Assembly: GCF_023065955.2 (NCBI RefSeq)
Contig: NW_026622997.1
Span: 6,000,001-6,064,000 of the forward strand
Length of the DNA stretch: 64,000 nt
Reading direction: 5' to 3'
Origin: Ursus arctos
Lineage: Eukaryota > Chordata > Mammalia > Carnivora > Ursidae
In this document: piece by piece, positions 34,560 to 46,789 of the stretch
Position numbering within the stretch: position 1 is the stretch's first letter
Layout: the number at the start of each line of letters is the position of its first letter
The notes under the pieces: generated by a model
Told to the model about the DNA's origin: nothing
The model's input: the letters and a program-made list of their open reading frames with translations, nothing else
Database searches by the model: none
Program-made: the position numbers and the translations under genes

Positions 34560-35325
34560 ATTTTGTTGTTGTGGAGCCTGAACCAAGGTTATTATTCATA
34601 ACTTGACTTTTAACCTTAGAATCCGACTTCAAGGAATCCTTCCTGAAGAAATAATTCCACATTTAAACAAAGAACGATGTACAGAGCTATTCACCCTAGT
34701 ATGATATATTGTAGCTAAACATTGGTAACTACTTAACTACCCAACAAAAGGAAAATCATTAAGAACATTGCTTTCTAGACTTCAGTCATTCATAATTTTT
34801 CTCATTATCAACTTGGACTTTTACTTTTTCAACACTTTTCTTTAAATCTACTTTAAACCAATTGCGCTTTTTACTTAGCCTCATTCTAAGCCGTAATATC
34901 CATGATGTAATAGGAATATATAGTAATAAGATTTTTTCTCAAATATATGTTAACATAAATACAAAATACATAATTGTTAGAATAAAATACTCATCTGTAT
35001 GCTAGCTAAAGTAGCCTTATATACCACCAGTGATGCAGGTATCCTAGGTTTGATAACTTAAGGAAATCATACTGTATCCAGACAGCATTAAAATTAGTTT
35101 CTTTGGTGTGGGAAAATGTTTATGCTGATGTAAAGTGGGTAGAAAAATACAGCACAAAGTTTTATAAATATATGCATATATATGAAACATTTGACTGGAA
35201 ATACACAAATGTAAGATTATCTCTGAGTGGTGAGATTAATTACTTGCTATGTTCTTCTTTATGCTTTTTTGGACTTTACAGGGGGAGAAAAATTTTGTTT
35301 TACACCTTTTATTAAGCATTCATTT
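34560..35325 (+). repeat. Old L1 (L1M-type) 3' fragments with an unrelated insert
   Basis: Left piece 34610-34770: 'tcaaggaatccttcctgaag', 'gtacagagctattcacccta', 'gtagctaaacattggtaact'. Right piece 35080-35320: 'gtttatgctgatgtaaagtg', 'tttgactggaaatacacaaa', 'ttatctctgagtggtgagat' 'taat', 'tgttcttctttatgcttttt'. Both follow the L1 3' order. The 34780-35075 block between them is not recognised. Confidence 0.6.
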
Positions 35326-35440
35326 AATGAGTCTATGAGCTAGGTAGTGCACAAGGGCACCTGTAATATGGACGAACATAGAGGACAGTGAACATTAAGC
35401 CGTGAGTGAACGTAGTGCAAACGTTGCTATCAAAAATGAA
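35326..35440 (-). repeat. L2-like 3' fragment
   Basis: 'catttaatgagtctatgagc' followed by 'aggtagtgcacaagggcacc' and 'aggacagtgaacattaagcc' resembles antisense L2. Strongly diverged. Confidence 0.4.
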
Positions 35441-36139
35441 AGATCTTTCCCTTTGTTTAGTGCTTTTCCTGTCTCACATTAGAATCCAATACTTTCTCAG
35501 TGACTGAAGTTGGGAGAATCAGAATAAGCCCTTCTGAGGACAAACAGATGTCCAATAAGACTGGGTGATTTTGATTGGGTCGTCAATAGCTGAGACCTCC
35601 CGGAGACACCTTAAAAGTGAGCCCTTGAGGCATTTTCACAGGAGTTTCCATTTTTACAGATGGGACCCCGCCTGGCCTTCTAAGACCCATAAGAATCAGA
35701 AACAGATGAGGAATCATGCCCTATTCTCATACATGAGAACCACTGACCCACTAAAATCTCACCATACTCTGGAAAAAAAGAAAAGCCAACCTGCTCTTAC
35801 AGCAAATCACCTCAGTGATTATGTAAATGATGATGTATGTGATTGCTTAAGAAAATATGAATAATATTAATAAATTAATATGTCTACTAATAATGAGAAA
35901 AAAATCTACTGCCCGCAAGTCTAAGCAAGGAAAGCCCATATCTGTTTTTGGATATAAACACTGACCACCAAGGCTGGACCAGCTCCTGGGATGAGCCCTG
36001 GGAACTGAGGGTTAAATGACAGAGTCCCAGGCTTCCAGGAACTCAGACTAGAGCCAGGGCAATAGTCAATCATGCAGTCTCCTGGGGTTCTTCATTACCC
36101 TGGGTCTAAACATTTAGGCTAAAAAGGCCAATTTTTAAA
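35441..36139. other. Unannotated sequence
   Basis: No recognised gene or repeat. A 99-codon plus frame at 35565-35864 has no family resemblance. Confidence 0.4.
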
Positions 36140-36440
36140 AAATATATAATCAAATTTTGCCATGTAATAAATTTTCCTCATTTTTCTGTAGGTTAGATCT
36201 TCTTTTGTTCAAAGGTGATATTTATAAATCTCATATCCTAACACCAAATATCTAGAGAGCCCAATCTGAATAAACAATCTTTACAAAGGAAAATCCAAGA
36301 AATTTAATAGAGGATATTTTGATTTAATTAATTGTTTTAAGTAAATAACAATCACAAAGTCCAATAATCTTTACAGAGATTTTAATGGGAAACAACAGTA
36401 TTTTAAAATTTCAACGATCATTTTAAAACAAGAATCAGAA
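36140..36440. promoter_or_regulatory. Candidate conserved non-coding block (AT-rich)
   Basis: Inference only. Repeat-free, with homeodomain-like 'gatttaattaattg', FOX-like 'gtaaataac' and SOX-like 'aacaatcac' motifs packed near 36320-36357. No target gene is visible. Confidence 0.2.
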
Positions 36441-37219
36441 AGCCTGCTCTGGCTGCAGAAGACGCAGAAACCCTAAAGAGGAATCCAAAGACACGTTGGT
36501 ACACAGAGCTCATGCAGCCACTGAACTAACCAAGCAGGAGCTACACATCCCCGAATGCACACGTACACATACCTACACACAATGAAAAGGCAAACACACC
36601 CAGATCATCTTAAATTACCATCAGTCTTGACAGCAAGTGTTCCTAGATGCCAGGAGCTTTAAGGGTCCAAGAGAATGGTCCAACACTTTTCCTGTAGGTC
36701 CACAGGGATCAACTCTTAGAAGGTGAAAATCCAGGTATCTTCTAGGTGCAAAAGATATCTGGGAAGAGGCATGGATACTGTCTAGTCCTTGGATTCTGCC
36801 CTAGTGTTGATCTCCAAGTCAACTAGCCTCAAAGGCTAACGCTGGTCTTAATGCCTGAAACGGCCTACACGTACCTCCTGTCGGGACCAAGAAGATACCT
36901 GGTACTAATCCTCTACTTTTAAGTGCAGTGAATGGCCCAACCAGACCTTCATCTCAGTTCTTTGATTTAGATCCAAGCTCGCAGCACAAGGCAAAGTGTG
37001 AAAGGGAGACTCTAATAGCAGCTCCAAGAGTGCTCTAGTATCACCATTTTCCAAGGTTAGCATAGAATGTTCCATTGAAGTAAGGCTTGCATGTTGCCTA
37101 GAAACGTCAGATTCCTTGTGTGCCAAAGATTGATGCTCTTACGTTTTACTCGTATCAGACATATATAATGCCCACAATTACAACCTGATACTGTTGCCCA
37201 TCTCATCCCAGACCTTTTA
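36441..37219. other. Unannotated sequence
   Basis: Mixed DNA with no recognised repeat. Short minus frame at 36905-37126 resembles no family. Confidence 0.45.
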
Positions 37220-37300
37220 GTTTTTCTTAAATTTTTAAATTTAAAATCAATTAGCCAATATATAGTACATCATCAGTTTTAGATACAGTGTTTTTTTAAG
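37220..37300 (-). repeat. Carnivore L1 3' UTR fragment
   Basis: 'aaatcaattagccaatatat' 'agtacatcatcagttttaga' is the antisense of the carnivore L1 3' UTR end. Truncated after about 80 bases. Confidence 0.7.
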
Positions 37301-37849
37301 AACATAATAAGCATCCTGATCCCTTTCACAATCCTCCTTTCTGCACAGGGTATTTAAAGACTGTATCCTGAACCTGGAAAATAGTGGCCAGACTGGATAA
37401 AATGATGGTGAGGTCAGGAGAAGTGGTGAGGAAAGACCATATGCCACTCTCACTCTTGGAGCAGGGACGGAGCCCACCACCTCTAAGCAGGAAGAAAACC
37501 AAAACTGATGCAATGCCAACACTAATATTTTAGCACGTTGTGCCACAACAGACCAGTGACTGCCCTAAATAAGTATAAGCATTAAAGCAACGCAATCTCT
37601 AGTTAAATTTAAATAAGAATCAAATGTCTCCTTTTTCACAAGTATGAAAATGAATGGATAGCAGTATTGATCAATAGAACATTGTTTTAGCACAAACCGT
37701 GTGATACTTTGTACAAGCTCTTTGAAAAGGAGAAAATTCATCAAAACCCAATGAGGTACTGTATGGTGACTAACATAATAAAAGAAAGAAAAGGAGAAAA
37801 TTTTCCGTGGTTGAGAATCTTAGACTCTAACCAGAGAGAGAAATTTTAT
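37301..37849. other. Unannotated sequence
   Basis: No recognised gene or repeat; the minus-strand 99-codon frame at 37247-37546 begins in unique DNA and ends in the L1 fragment, so it is not a gene. Confidence 0.45.
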
Positions 37850-37915
37850 TTTATTTTTTCTCTTTTCTTAAAAAGGTATAAGGGACATATAACATTATAT
37901 TAATTTCAGTTGTGC
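37850..37915 (-). repeat. L1 3' UTR fragment
   Basis: 'gggacatataacattatatt' 'aatttcagttgtgcca' matches the antisense 'gacatataacattatattagtttcaggtgtac' of L1 3' ends. Confidence 0.6.
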
Positions 37916-37979
37916 CATGAAGAGACAAATTTTAAATGAATACTGTACAAGAACTGATAATTGACCCCCAGCACTCCTT

Positions 37980-38410
37980 CTTCTTCTCAGTAATAGAACC
38001 CCGGAGTTTTAGCCAGACAAATGGCCCCCACATAAAAAACACACACCAGCCTCCTTTGCAGCTAGGTGTGCATGTGTTAGGTGTGCAGCTAGGTGTGCAT
38101 GTGTTAGGTGTGCAGCTAGGTGTGCATGTGACATATCGTCAGTTAAGGACGATAGGTCATGAGCAGAAATAAAGTGTAAAACTGTGACTAATCTCGGTGA
38201 GGATGACCCTTGGTTCTCTCCTATCCTCTTCTTATGGGTTTGGAATGGCAAAGAGCGCAGCCGTCTCAAAAGTCACCTGGTGGGAACGGCAGAGCCACCC
38301 CACCAACCCTACAACCCTCATCTCTGGAAAATGACTGTCAGAAAGAAAGAAACATCATTACGCTTGGTCCACTATATGGGGGTATTTCCCTCAGAGCAGT
38401 TTAAGTTAAA
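37980..38410. repeat. Old LTR-like relic containing a minisatellite (uncertain)
   Basis: 'ggtcatgagcagaaataaag' 'tgtaaaactg' and the GC-richer part after it resemble the body of an old MaLR/ERVL LTR. The assignment is tentative. The tandem 27-bp units are annotated separately. Confidence 0.35.
38058..38132 (+). repeat. 27-bp minisatellite, about 2.8 units
   Basis: Units at 38058-38084, 38085-38111 and 38112-38132 (partial) begin 'gcagctaggtgtgcatgtg' and end 'ttaggtgt'. The copies are identical where they overlap. Because 27 is a multiple of three, frames stay open through it on both strands, giving a repeated Leu-Gly-Val-His-Val motif. The flanks show no other sign of coding. Confidence 0.97.
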
Positions 38411-38449
38411 AGACACAATTTCATAATAGCAAATTTGTGTGGGGGAGAT

Positions 38450-38860
38450 GGAGGGATGGTGAAATTTAAGGAACAAATGATAGGGCAGATAGAGGGAACG
38501 AGAGCAGCGCAGGTCAAGTGGTCAGAGTGAAATGTCACCTAGCTCAGCCTTGAAGGATGGGTAGGACTAGAAAAAGCCGGAGAAGTGGAGGGAGCCATGG
38601 GATCTTCTAAGGGGGGTTGGCAAGATGGAAGACAGATACACAGACCTGTAGCAAGCACAGCATTGTGCAAACAGTAGGCACTCAGTAAATTTTTGAGTAA
38701 TGACTGAGTAGGGCTCAAAAGCCCTCTTAGGCATTGGGAGCTTATCCCGGAGGCAACAGTAAGACAGCTGAGTAACGTGGTAAAAGGGTTGCTTGAGGAA
38801 AATCAGCTTTGCAGAGGCATACAAAATTGGATGGGAGTATTGAAAACATTTAAAAAAAAA
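38450..38860 (-). repeat. L2 LINE relic
   Basis: Antisense L2 texture: 'gatagagggaacgagagcag', 'agcattgtgcaaacagtagg', 'ggcattgggagcttatcccg', 'acgtggtaaaagggttgctt', consistent with the L2 body between 'gcagagggaacagc' and 'gagtgacatgatctgac'. Diverged. A 117-codon minus frame here is fortuitous. Confidence 0.5.
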
Positions 38861-40059
38861 AACAAGGAAAAAAATTTTGTAGACTAGGGTAATAGAGAAG
38901 ACAACCACATAATTTGTCATTCAAACTGGCATGCTCTTAAGAATGAATGGGGTGCTGTTGATAAGTTGGGCATAAAGTGGGATTTCCCCGGGCAAACCAC
39001 CATGCAACATCAACATGGAAACAGATAACTTAAACAGACTTCTCAGGGTGAGCTCCTTCATTTTTAATACCTGCTTTGACAACCTCCCTCCCCCCACCCC
39101 TGCCATAGACGTTCTATATTTTCTGTCTACAGGGTTTATTTTCAGACTGGCCCCAAAGATGAGGCTGATTTTATGTTCTATGCTCCACTGTGTTGGGTGA
39201 GAAAGGGCCCTATTTTTCAAGGGTTTTTTTTCTCATCACTTGCTCCTTTTTTATCTTCACAAGAAGTAAACATTCATCATTTTTTAATCACCTCCTTTTT
39301 TGTCATCCTCTCCGGAGCAGTGTGTTTGTTACTTTTAAAACGCAGCCATAACTAAAATTCCTGTGTTTGCTTTCGTTCCTCTGCACTCTGCTCATGGAAA
39401 GAGACTGAGGTTCTCCCACCTGGTGCAGAGAGACAAGGACAGCAGCATGGGGTTCCTCTGTGGAAATCCACAGGTCAGGCCACGTTGGGGAGTGTGGATG
39501 ACACTCAGAAAAGAGCTAGCCCTAGAAGGAATGGTGGCCGCGAGAATTTCCCTTAAGAATTTGGGATTTGAGATTAACACGGTGGGAATAGTTCACCTTT
39601 CCCTTTAAAAATATTCCATATTAACAAATTTTCAGTTTTAAATCCTTGGGAAATGTCTTGAGAGGAATTTACCTGGGTTCACTCTTCATGCATTGCACAG
39701 GTATTTGTAGATTTACCATTTTAGCAAACAAACCCAAACATTCCTGCCCTCAGATCTCTCGTAGAGGTAAATTCCAAGACAGAGAGGTAAGCAAACCTCT
39801 CTGCACTCGGGCTCCCAGGAATCAGATTCAGGCAAGGCAAGCACTATCTCCGGTGGGTGTGAAGTACTTGGGGAGTTTTCAGGCCATAAGACAAGTGAAA
39901 ACACGCTTGAGCTCCCGCCCAAGAGTCAAGTATTTACCTGCTGAAGCCCAACAGCTTCAGGCCCATGCAGATACCCTGTGTCACCTAATGGAATTGTAAT
40001 GGATTCCGAGGCTTCACAACCCCCACCCAAGGTCAGTCTAACATGGAAATCTCTGTCAT
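38861..40059. other. Unannotated sequence
   Basis: About 1.2 kb with no recognised gene or repeat. Open frames of 81-117 codons (39363-39608, 39646-39999) have no family resemblance. The composition is close to 45% GC and free of simple repeats. Confidence 0.4.
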
Positions 40060-40180
40060 ATAGAATGTAAGGGACCTTAGAAATCGGAGACATTGCCCAG
40101 AATATCCCCTGATCTTAAAAATTTGGAAGTGAAGCCTGGAAAACCAAGGGGTTCATCTAAGGTCACCAAGTAGTGGCTGT
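40060..40180 (-). repeat. MIR-like relic
   Basis: 'gggaccttagaaatcggaga', 'tttggaagtgaagcctggaa', 'catctaaggtcaccaagtag' follow the reverse MIR order ('ggaccttagagatcat ... ctgaggcccagag ... aaggtcacacagctag'). Confidence 0.55.
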
Positions 40181-40858
40181 GTTATGCTGTTGGCTTTATC
40201 AAAGCTCAAGATACTGGGCATGTCAGAAGAATTGGCTGGGCTGGGGAGAAGCCAGCAGGAATGGGGGAGATGGGGAGGTAAGAGGAATACCTCCCTGGAT
40301 ACTGACCTCTCCAAAGAAGCCAGGGAACACACCCAGAATGCTGGGCAGCACATGGTGTCTTTGGCAACCACAGACCACTGCTGGTCCAGCAGCTTGCCAG
40401 GAAGTCAGAAATGCACAAAAATGTCTATTACCCTCTGATTCAGTCCAATTAAAAAACCCAAAGGAGTAGAATCTTCACAGATTTTGTGAACGGAACTTGT
40501 CTGTGAAGGGAAAAGACCCTCAGAAGCTGTTGCATAATTGGGTGACTTTAAATGGTCAAACCAGTCATTTAAATTTCAAATCCATTGACTTTTCCCTCCT
40601 GTGCCTGTCTCTGGTATTAGCCAGCCTTTTCTTTTATCCAAATACGCAAAAACAGAAGGCTCTTTTTTTTCAGTGTCTGGTACATGGTATACATTTAATA
40701 CAAAAGTATTAACTTGAATCAAAACTTCAGAATGAATTATCACACAGATTCATACTCTGTTTAGGAATTTATTTTTTCAGACCACCTCAGCACTGGAAAC
40801 CATGTACACGGAGAGGTGGAATCAGAAGGTAGGAGGCATCCCTTGGCACTTATTTAAG
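40181..40858. other. Unannotated sequence
   Basis: Several overlapping short frames on both strands (40153-40469) with no family resemblance. No repeat recognised. Confidence 0.4.
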
Positions 40859-40871
40859 AAGGATGCTTCTG

Positions 40872-41045
40872 GGGCACCTGGGTGGCTCAGTCAGTTAAGC
40901 TGCTGACTCTGGATTTCGGCTCAGGTCATGATCTCAGGGTCGTAGGATCAAGCACCACGTCGGGCTCCGTGTTTAGCGAGGAGTCTGCTTGTTCCTCTCC
41001 CTCTGCTCCTCCCCCTGCTCGCTCTCTCTCACTCTATTTCTAAAA

Positions 41046-41080
<35 letters not shown>

Positions 41081-41100
41081 AGTCTTTAAAAAAGAAAAAG
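40872..41100 (+). mobile_element. Can-SINE (SINEC)
   Basis: Forward full-length copy: head 'ggggcacctgggtggctcag', 'catgatctcagggtcgtagg', 'gtttagcgaggagtctgctt', CT-rich stretch, then an expanded (AAAT)n tail of about ten units. Target duplication aaggatgcttctg (40859-40871) and aaagatgcttctg (41101-41113). Confidence 0.97.
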
Positions 41101-41113
41101 AAAGATGCTTCTG

Positions 41114-43028
41114 CTCTGAGCTCCAAATAGGGACATTATAAGAGACCCCACTTCTACTCTCAGGCTGGGAGGCAGCGGTGGGAGCCATGGCAGAGCCTAG
41201 CAGGGCTCAAGTGGTGCCATGAACTGATGACATCTGTATACATGGGCGTTGACACTGCCACATTCACATGCCTACCCGAGTACGGAGACACACGCCATTA
41301 TGCTTTATGCTGCTACTCATATAGGCTTAGGGATTACACAACAACAAAAGAAAAACAAATCACATTAAGAGGCAGAAGAATCAAGGCTTACGAGATCCAC
41401 CAGAAAGACGACCACATTTGAGTGACAAATGTGGCTGTAAGAATTCTAGCAACTAGGCCTGAACAGAAAAATGAATTTAGCTATGACATTTCCATCATTT
41501 GATAACAGAATATGCAAATTACAGGGGACCCTCTTTTTTTCTAGAACTGAATGCAAGTAAGAAAGGGCTACGGGACTGAGGTGGAAGACAGTCCCATCTG
41601 TGGGGTCAAAGCAGAACCCCTTGCTCCCTTGGCTCCTGCAGACCTGTGCATGGGGCAGAGGGTACTCAGCAAAAAGATCTGGGTGCTTTAGACAGAGAAC
41701 GGCCTAACAACAAGCATGTGAAACACATGGTAACAATAAGCCACCTCTGGCTTCTGCGGCTTTAGCACTACCGCAGGCATACCAAGCTAGAGCAGATCGG
41801 GTCTGCCTTGCCACGCTCAGAAGTATCGTTCCTATGCATATTGAACATGACTTTTCCGGATCTTTACAACAAACAATAAACAACTCTTTACCAAATTATT
41901 TTTGTGGAAAAATGAGAAATGGAGAAAAATGGAGATGGCTGGATCCCTCTGTACTCATCAGAGTTATTGATAGCTACTAATAAAATGGACTCTGGCTCAG
42001 TAGGTAAAAAAAAAATTACTGGAAACTAGCTATCGAATCATCAGGAAGGCCAAGAACCAGACTTACAAAATAGGCAGGAAGCAGGATCGCCTGGTGGCTG
42101 CAGACACAGCCAAGTCCCTTCCACAGAACCAGCCCCATCATGACCCTACCTCATGGATAGTCTCCAACTGGCTCTGTAGTTTTCAACCTCTCATTCCATA
42201 TTCAGAGTTCCATTTGAGCCAACTAGATGACCACGTCTGGCAAACATTTGACCCACTAGGGATAAGAAAAGGTCAGGCCTGGCCTCTTCACAGTTTTATA
42301 TAGAGATGGAAGCAGCACTCTGCCTCCCACGAAGAGGCATGCATTGGGAGACACCCCACTCCCACAGAGAGTGCAGATGCTGGCCAACAACAGCGAAGCA
42401 ATAATCCCAGCAGCAACTACTGCAAAACCTAACAGTTGTCCACCATAGGGAGAACTGGTCCAGTGCACGCGCACGTGACTCAGGGAGGAGGGTGGGATTC
42501 CAATTTGGCATAGTGAAGAGGGGGTGGTTACAGAGAAAAGGCAGAGACAAAGAAAAGGGAAAGGAAAGGAAGAAACCAAAACTATTAGAAAGACGAAATT
42601 TCATATTCATTCCAAAATTTTCATGTATGATTTCTTTTCATATCAAGGATTTTAGAACTTCCAACGCATGTCCTCAAAACTATAAACGTACAGGGCACCT
42701 GAGGATGAAGAATGGAAACAATCTTACTAAATCACTCTCATTGCTTTGTAGTCATATCTTGTGTAAAATAAATTTTCAAAGGGTGATGTGACCATAAACT
42801 GTGCGTCTGCTAGAAAGCACGTACATAGGTTTCAGGACATGACTGTAAATGGAATTAAAGCCAGAGCAGACACATTTCAATTAATTTTCCTAATTTTATC
42901 CCTTCTGGATATTTCACATTTGTCAAAACTTTTCTACTTTTAAAGACTACCGTAGTTGAATATCTTGTAAATTGAATTAGAGGTATGGCCACACATGAAA
43001 TGAAGATTAAGTAACGATATTTTGTTCA
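41114..43028. other. Unannotated low-repeat sequence
   Basis: About 1.9 kb without recognised gene or repeat, apart from a purine-rich patch at 42535-42575. Overlapping minus-strand frames of 104-107 codons at 42256-42610 read through this patch in two frames and are not convincing. Confidence 0.4.
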
Positions 43029-43038
43029 TTCCAATTTC

Positions 43039-43225
43039 TTTTTTTTTTAAAGATGTATTTCTTTGTTTAGAGGGAGAGCATGTGTGCATGAGAGTTGGGG
43101 GAGGGCAAGAGCAAAGGGAAGAGAGAATCCCAAGCAGACTCCACCTGAGCACAGAGCCTGACTCAGGGCTCAATCCCAGGACTCTGAAATCCTGACCTGA
43201 ACTGAAAACAACACCCAGGCACCCC
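43039..43225 (-). mobile_element. Can-SINE (SINEC), diverged
   Basis: Reverse copy: T-rich tail, 'aaagatgtatttctttgttt', 'gagggagagcatgtgtgcat', 'gcagactccacctgagcaca', 'ggactctgaaatcctgacct', 'acacccaggcacccc'. A degraded duplication, cattccaatttc versus cacttcaatttc, flanks it. Part of the head is missing after 'gaactgaaaac'. Confidence 0.9.
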
Positions 43226-43240
43226 ATCCACTTCAATTTC

Positions 43241-46200
43241 AAAGCTGTTTTATCTTATTTTACTGCTATGCATCCTTTTATTATATGTATTTTTGAAAGT
43301 TATTCAATGATAACTCACTTATGAACCAATTTTTCCCAGCTTGTCTCAAAAAGAAGTTGAACAATAATGAAAATGCATAATAAATCACAAATTCTCCTCC
43401 AAACATGTGAATCAGAAAATCAGCACCCTGATTCTTGCTCACCAGTAGGTATTACAGGAAATGTAGTCCTTAAGAAACCATATGGCTTATGCAGCATAAC
43501 ACAACAGAGACAAGAACTTGAAACCATAATCTAATGTCTTGATGTTACCCTTGTGGCAGCCAAATCATTATCATTATTGCTTTTTCCCCTGTACTATATT
43601 CTCCTTTATAAGATATAAATGTAATTTTATAGAAATTCTTCTGTAACTTTCCAAATGCAGCCCAACAATTTGGTGAGAGGGTGATTTAAAATTAGAAGAA
43701 AAGCCACCAACACCTTCTGCATGACCTTGTCACCCAGAGGTCTGGGCCATGGTGATCCAAGTATTCCCACCCTATACACTGAACACACACCTCATCTTCC
43801 TTCTTAATGATCTGATCTGCCGCCTTCTTGTCAATATGTCTGGAGAGCATGTTTTCCCAAGTAAACCGGGTCTGGCTCAGGAATCCTGACATTCCATTCA
43901 AATGAAAGAGCATATTGTTGAAAACTAGCTGCAGACAGACAGACGGACGGGGATACACACAGTGTCATCACTTGACATTTTCACATCTAAGAATGTAGCC
44001 CAGCAGCAGCAGACCATTTGGGGGTGGAGGAGTGTTGTGAGAAACTTGATCCTGTGAAATTACATCTTGACATGCTAGAAGATACATAACTGATACCTTG
44101 ACTTCTGAACACCTATGCCCCTTTTATTTCTATTTATTGTATTTATGGTGAGAGCGTACAAAGCCCAGCTTCACACAGTTAAGTCTGTGGTTGATTGAGG
44201 AACTGGAGAGGAGGACACACTAGGTTTCCTCAGCTAGAACTTATCATGAGTGTCTACCGACAACCAGCCCAACACTCAGACATTGCTCATCAGAACCACC
44301 AAGTGGGCACATGTGAGGGCAGACTCAGGGCTCAGAGATAAGATTCCAGAGAAAAAGAAAGTTCCTCCAGATTGGGGGCAGATCACTTCAGTGTTTAGCT
44401 CTCTGGCAAAGAACCACTTTTGGAGGCCTAGAGACCCTACCTTGGGGGATGGACATGGAGGTGTTGCTTTGCTCCCAGATTCCGAAGCTCACAGACAGCT
44501 CAGACAATGGCTGAGATGCTAAGGTTCTTCTTTCTTGTTTTCTCATGTGTTTTTTTTTAATTCCAAAATATGATTTCTTGCTGAAATTCCTAACCCAAAA
44601 AGGACAGAGATTATGATTACTATTCCTCCTCAACTTCAAATATTCTATAGTGCCTTTATTTCTCAGGCTCTTTAAAACCACCACAGAATGGCGGAGATGG
44701 ATTGCCTTCGATGTTGGGTGTTCACTGCCAGGAATCCACTGGAGTATCGGGGCCATGGGGTGACTGTTGGCCACAGTCTTTCCAAAACTAGAATTCAGCT
44801 GCCACCCCATATGAAGAACAGAAACATCAAATTCACGGAATTTGGGGGATAGACTGAGTTTGAGAGAATCACCTCCTCTTTGTTCCACTGTCATTTACTC
44901 TTCTCAGAAAGGAGATATGATTTTGAGGACACTTTGCATATTGGTCTGGTTTTCATAGCGAGCCTCCATAGTGGCCACTTACCTGGCTTGTCCAAATAAT
45001 GAATGATTCCCTTTGACTCACATGCCGAGTGTCTCGTTAGTTGTGGCACATGGAAGGAGGGGTTTCTTCTAAGACATGCCATGGTAGCCTTCACGGAAAC
45101 AAAACACATGGGGCTGCCTTCTCAGGAGGCCCAGGGAAGCACTTCAAAACTTCTTGTCCTCATCCATCTGAGACCAGGACGCAGGATAGGCTTTTCTACA
45201 AGTTTCAATGACTACATCCAGACACACACTGAAATCCATTCTCCAAGGGTTCTCCATCTATCAAAATATTTGAAACAAGGTTTGAACCTGGCTCTTCTAA
45301 AATCTAATTGGTCTAATTGTTTAATCAAACCTGACAGCACCCTTGTTCCTGGAAGGACCTCCTGGTTATTGAAGTTATGTTGGAAACTGAAGAGAATGGA
45401 ACTTCCATCTCACTAGCAATGGATTTTGAATCCCACTAGACAAAGAAGAATGTGCTATAATCACTTTGAGTGTCTTTTCTGCTAACTCAGTGAACCTCAG
45501 CCTGAGCTCCCAGCAGAGACAAACCCAGGATAAGAATCTCTTTAGCAGGAGATGAAGCCCATCAGAACTGAAAAGGCTGACTTTTAGGTTTGGTCTGAGG
45601 TATTCACATTTAGCCATTTAAATAAAGAAAAGCCTGATAACTTGTCACTAAAATAACAAGTCAGAGAATAATTTTTATAGAAACCTAGTGTCAAAAAGTT
45701 TCTAAAAAGCATATCAGATACTCAGGCAGGTAAAGAAATAAGGCACACAGCTACTGCCTCCAGGAAGCATGCTGTCTTACACACATGAAGCTCTCAAGAA
45801 ATCTTCTAAGGTGGGGTTCACCAAGGGCCAGGTGAAATATTCCACTTGACCCAGGAATTCTAACCGCTTCTTGAAGCAGGCTTGACCTGACTATTGTCTT
45901 TGAAGTAGACTTTGTGGAATAACGGAGTAGAATCAACAGGGCATTTGGATTTGGATATTTGGTGACAAATATCTAGACATGACCACTCTCTGGTAGGTCT
46001 GTTTCCTAGAAGGAGGATTAGAGTTCTGGGTGAAGCCCATCCCATAACATCTCTAAGTAGTCCATGGACTGAATCGGCCACCACCTGTCTCCAACAGTTC
46101 TTTCCTCTGCTCCAGAAGCCAGTCTCTGTCCCCTTCCCTCTCTCCTCTTGTTTGCTCTTTGTTAATGTTCCCAGTCAATTAGTATGTTGGTCTCTTAGAT

Positions 46201-46514
46201 TGGTGTGATTCAATAATTTTTTCCCTGGCTCGCATGACAGATCCTGTGTATTAGTCACAGAGTACCAGGAATGCCCTAAAGGAGTAAAGACCACAGACAG
46301 GATTATTCCCAACTCTGACATGCAAGGCACAACACTCAGAACTAAATAAACTTGGGAAAATGTTCACAGAGCTGCCATATGTGTGATATTACAGCCTCCA
46401 GGCCAGAGTAATTACATACTGATTTTGAATTTTTACTTTAGTTTAAATTTAGAATTTAGAGAGGGCTTAATTCACTATTTAAGAATGTCTATTTTCAGTG
46501 TTGACCTTGGACTT
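43241..46514. other. Unannotated low-repeat sequence
   Basis: About 3.3 kb with no repeat I recognise. It holds the two longest non-L1 open frames in the window outside recognised repeats: 44388-44894 (minus, 168 codons) and 45003-45416 (plus, 137 codons). Neither has a recognisable domain, signal peptide or membrane segment. Codon composition looks unremarkable, and I do not call them genes. Confidence 0.4.
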
Positions 46515-46519
46515 AGATT

Positions 46520-46561
46520 TGAGTGTGTGTGTGTGTGTGTGTGCGCGCATGCATCTGTGTG
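46520..46561. repeat. (TG)n with CG-containing end
   Basis: A (TG) run continuing into gcgcgcatgcat and tgtgtgt, about 40 bases of strict purine-pyrimidine alternation with little interruption. Such tracts can adopt Z-DNA. The Cys/Val-rich peptide across it is an artefact. Confidence 0.97.
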
Positions 46562-46789
46562 TCCTTGATTCTTCAGGGGCTTAGCAGATCTGCCTGGTTA
46601 CTGTGCAATTAGAAATTCATCACCTGGGCTTAAACATTAAAGGTGGGGGTATAGGGTGGGGAGCAAGGAGGAGCTCTCTCATTAAAGTGTAAATATCCCT
46701 ATTGAGTCAGACATTTCTTTCTTTCTCAGAATAAATGCACCCCATTGATGTTTAACTGAGATTTTCATTCAACTGGATTATCAATTGTT
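46562..46789. other. Unannotated sequence
   Basis: Nothing recognised. Confidence 0.4.

Noticed and set aside
38567..38920. 117-codon minus-strand frame
   Set aside because: Falls mostly within an antisense L2 relic; the peptide has no recognisable family.
39646..39999. 117-codon plus-strand frame
   Set aside because: No domain or homologous family recognised and it overlaps an equally open minus frame (39713-39922). No supporting context.
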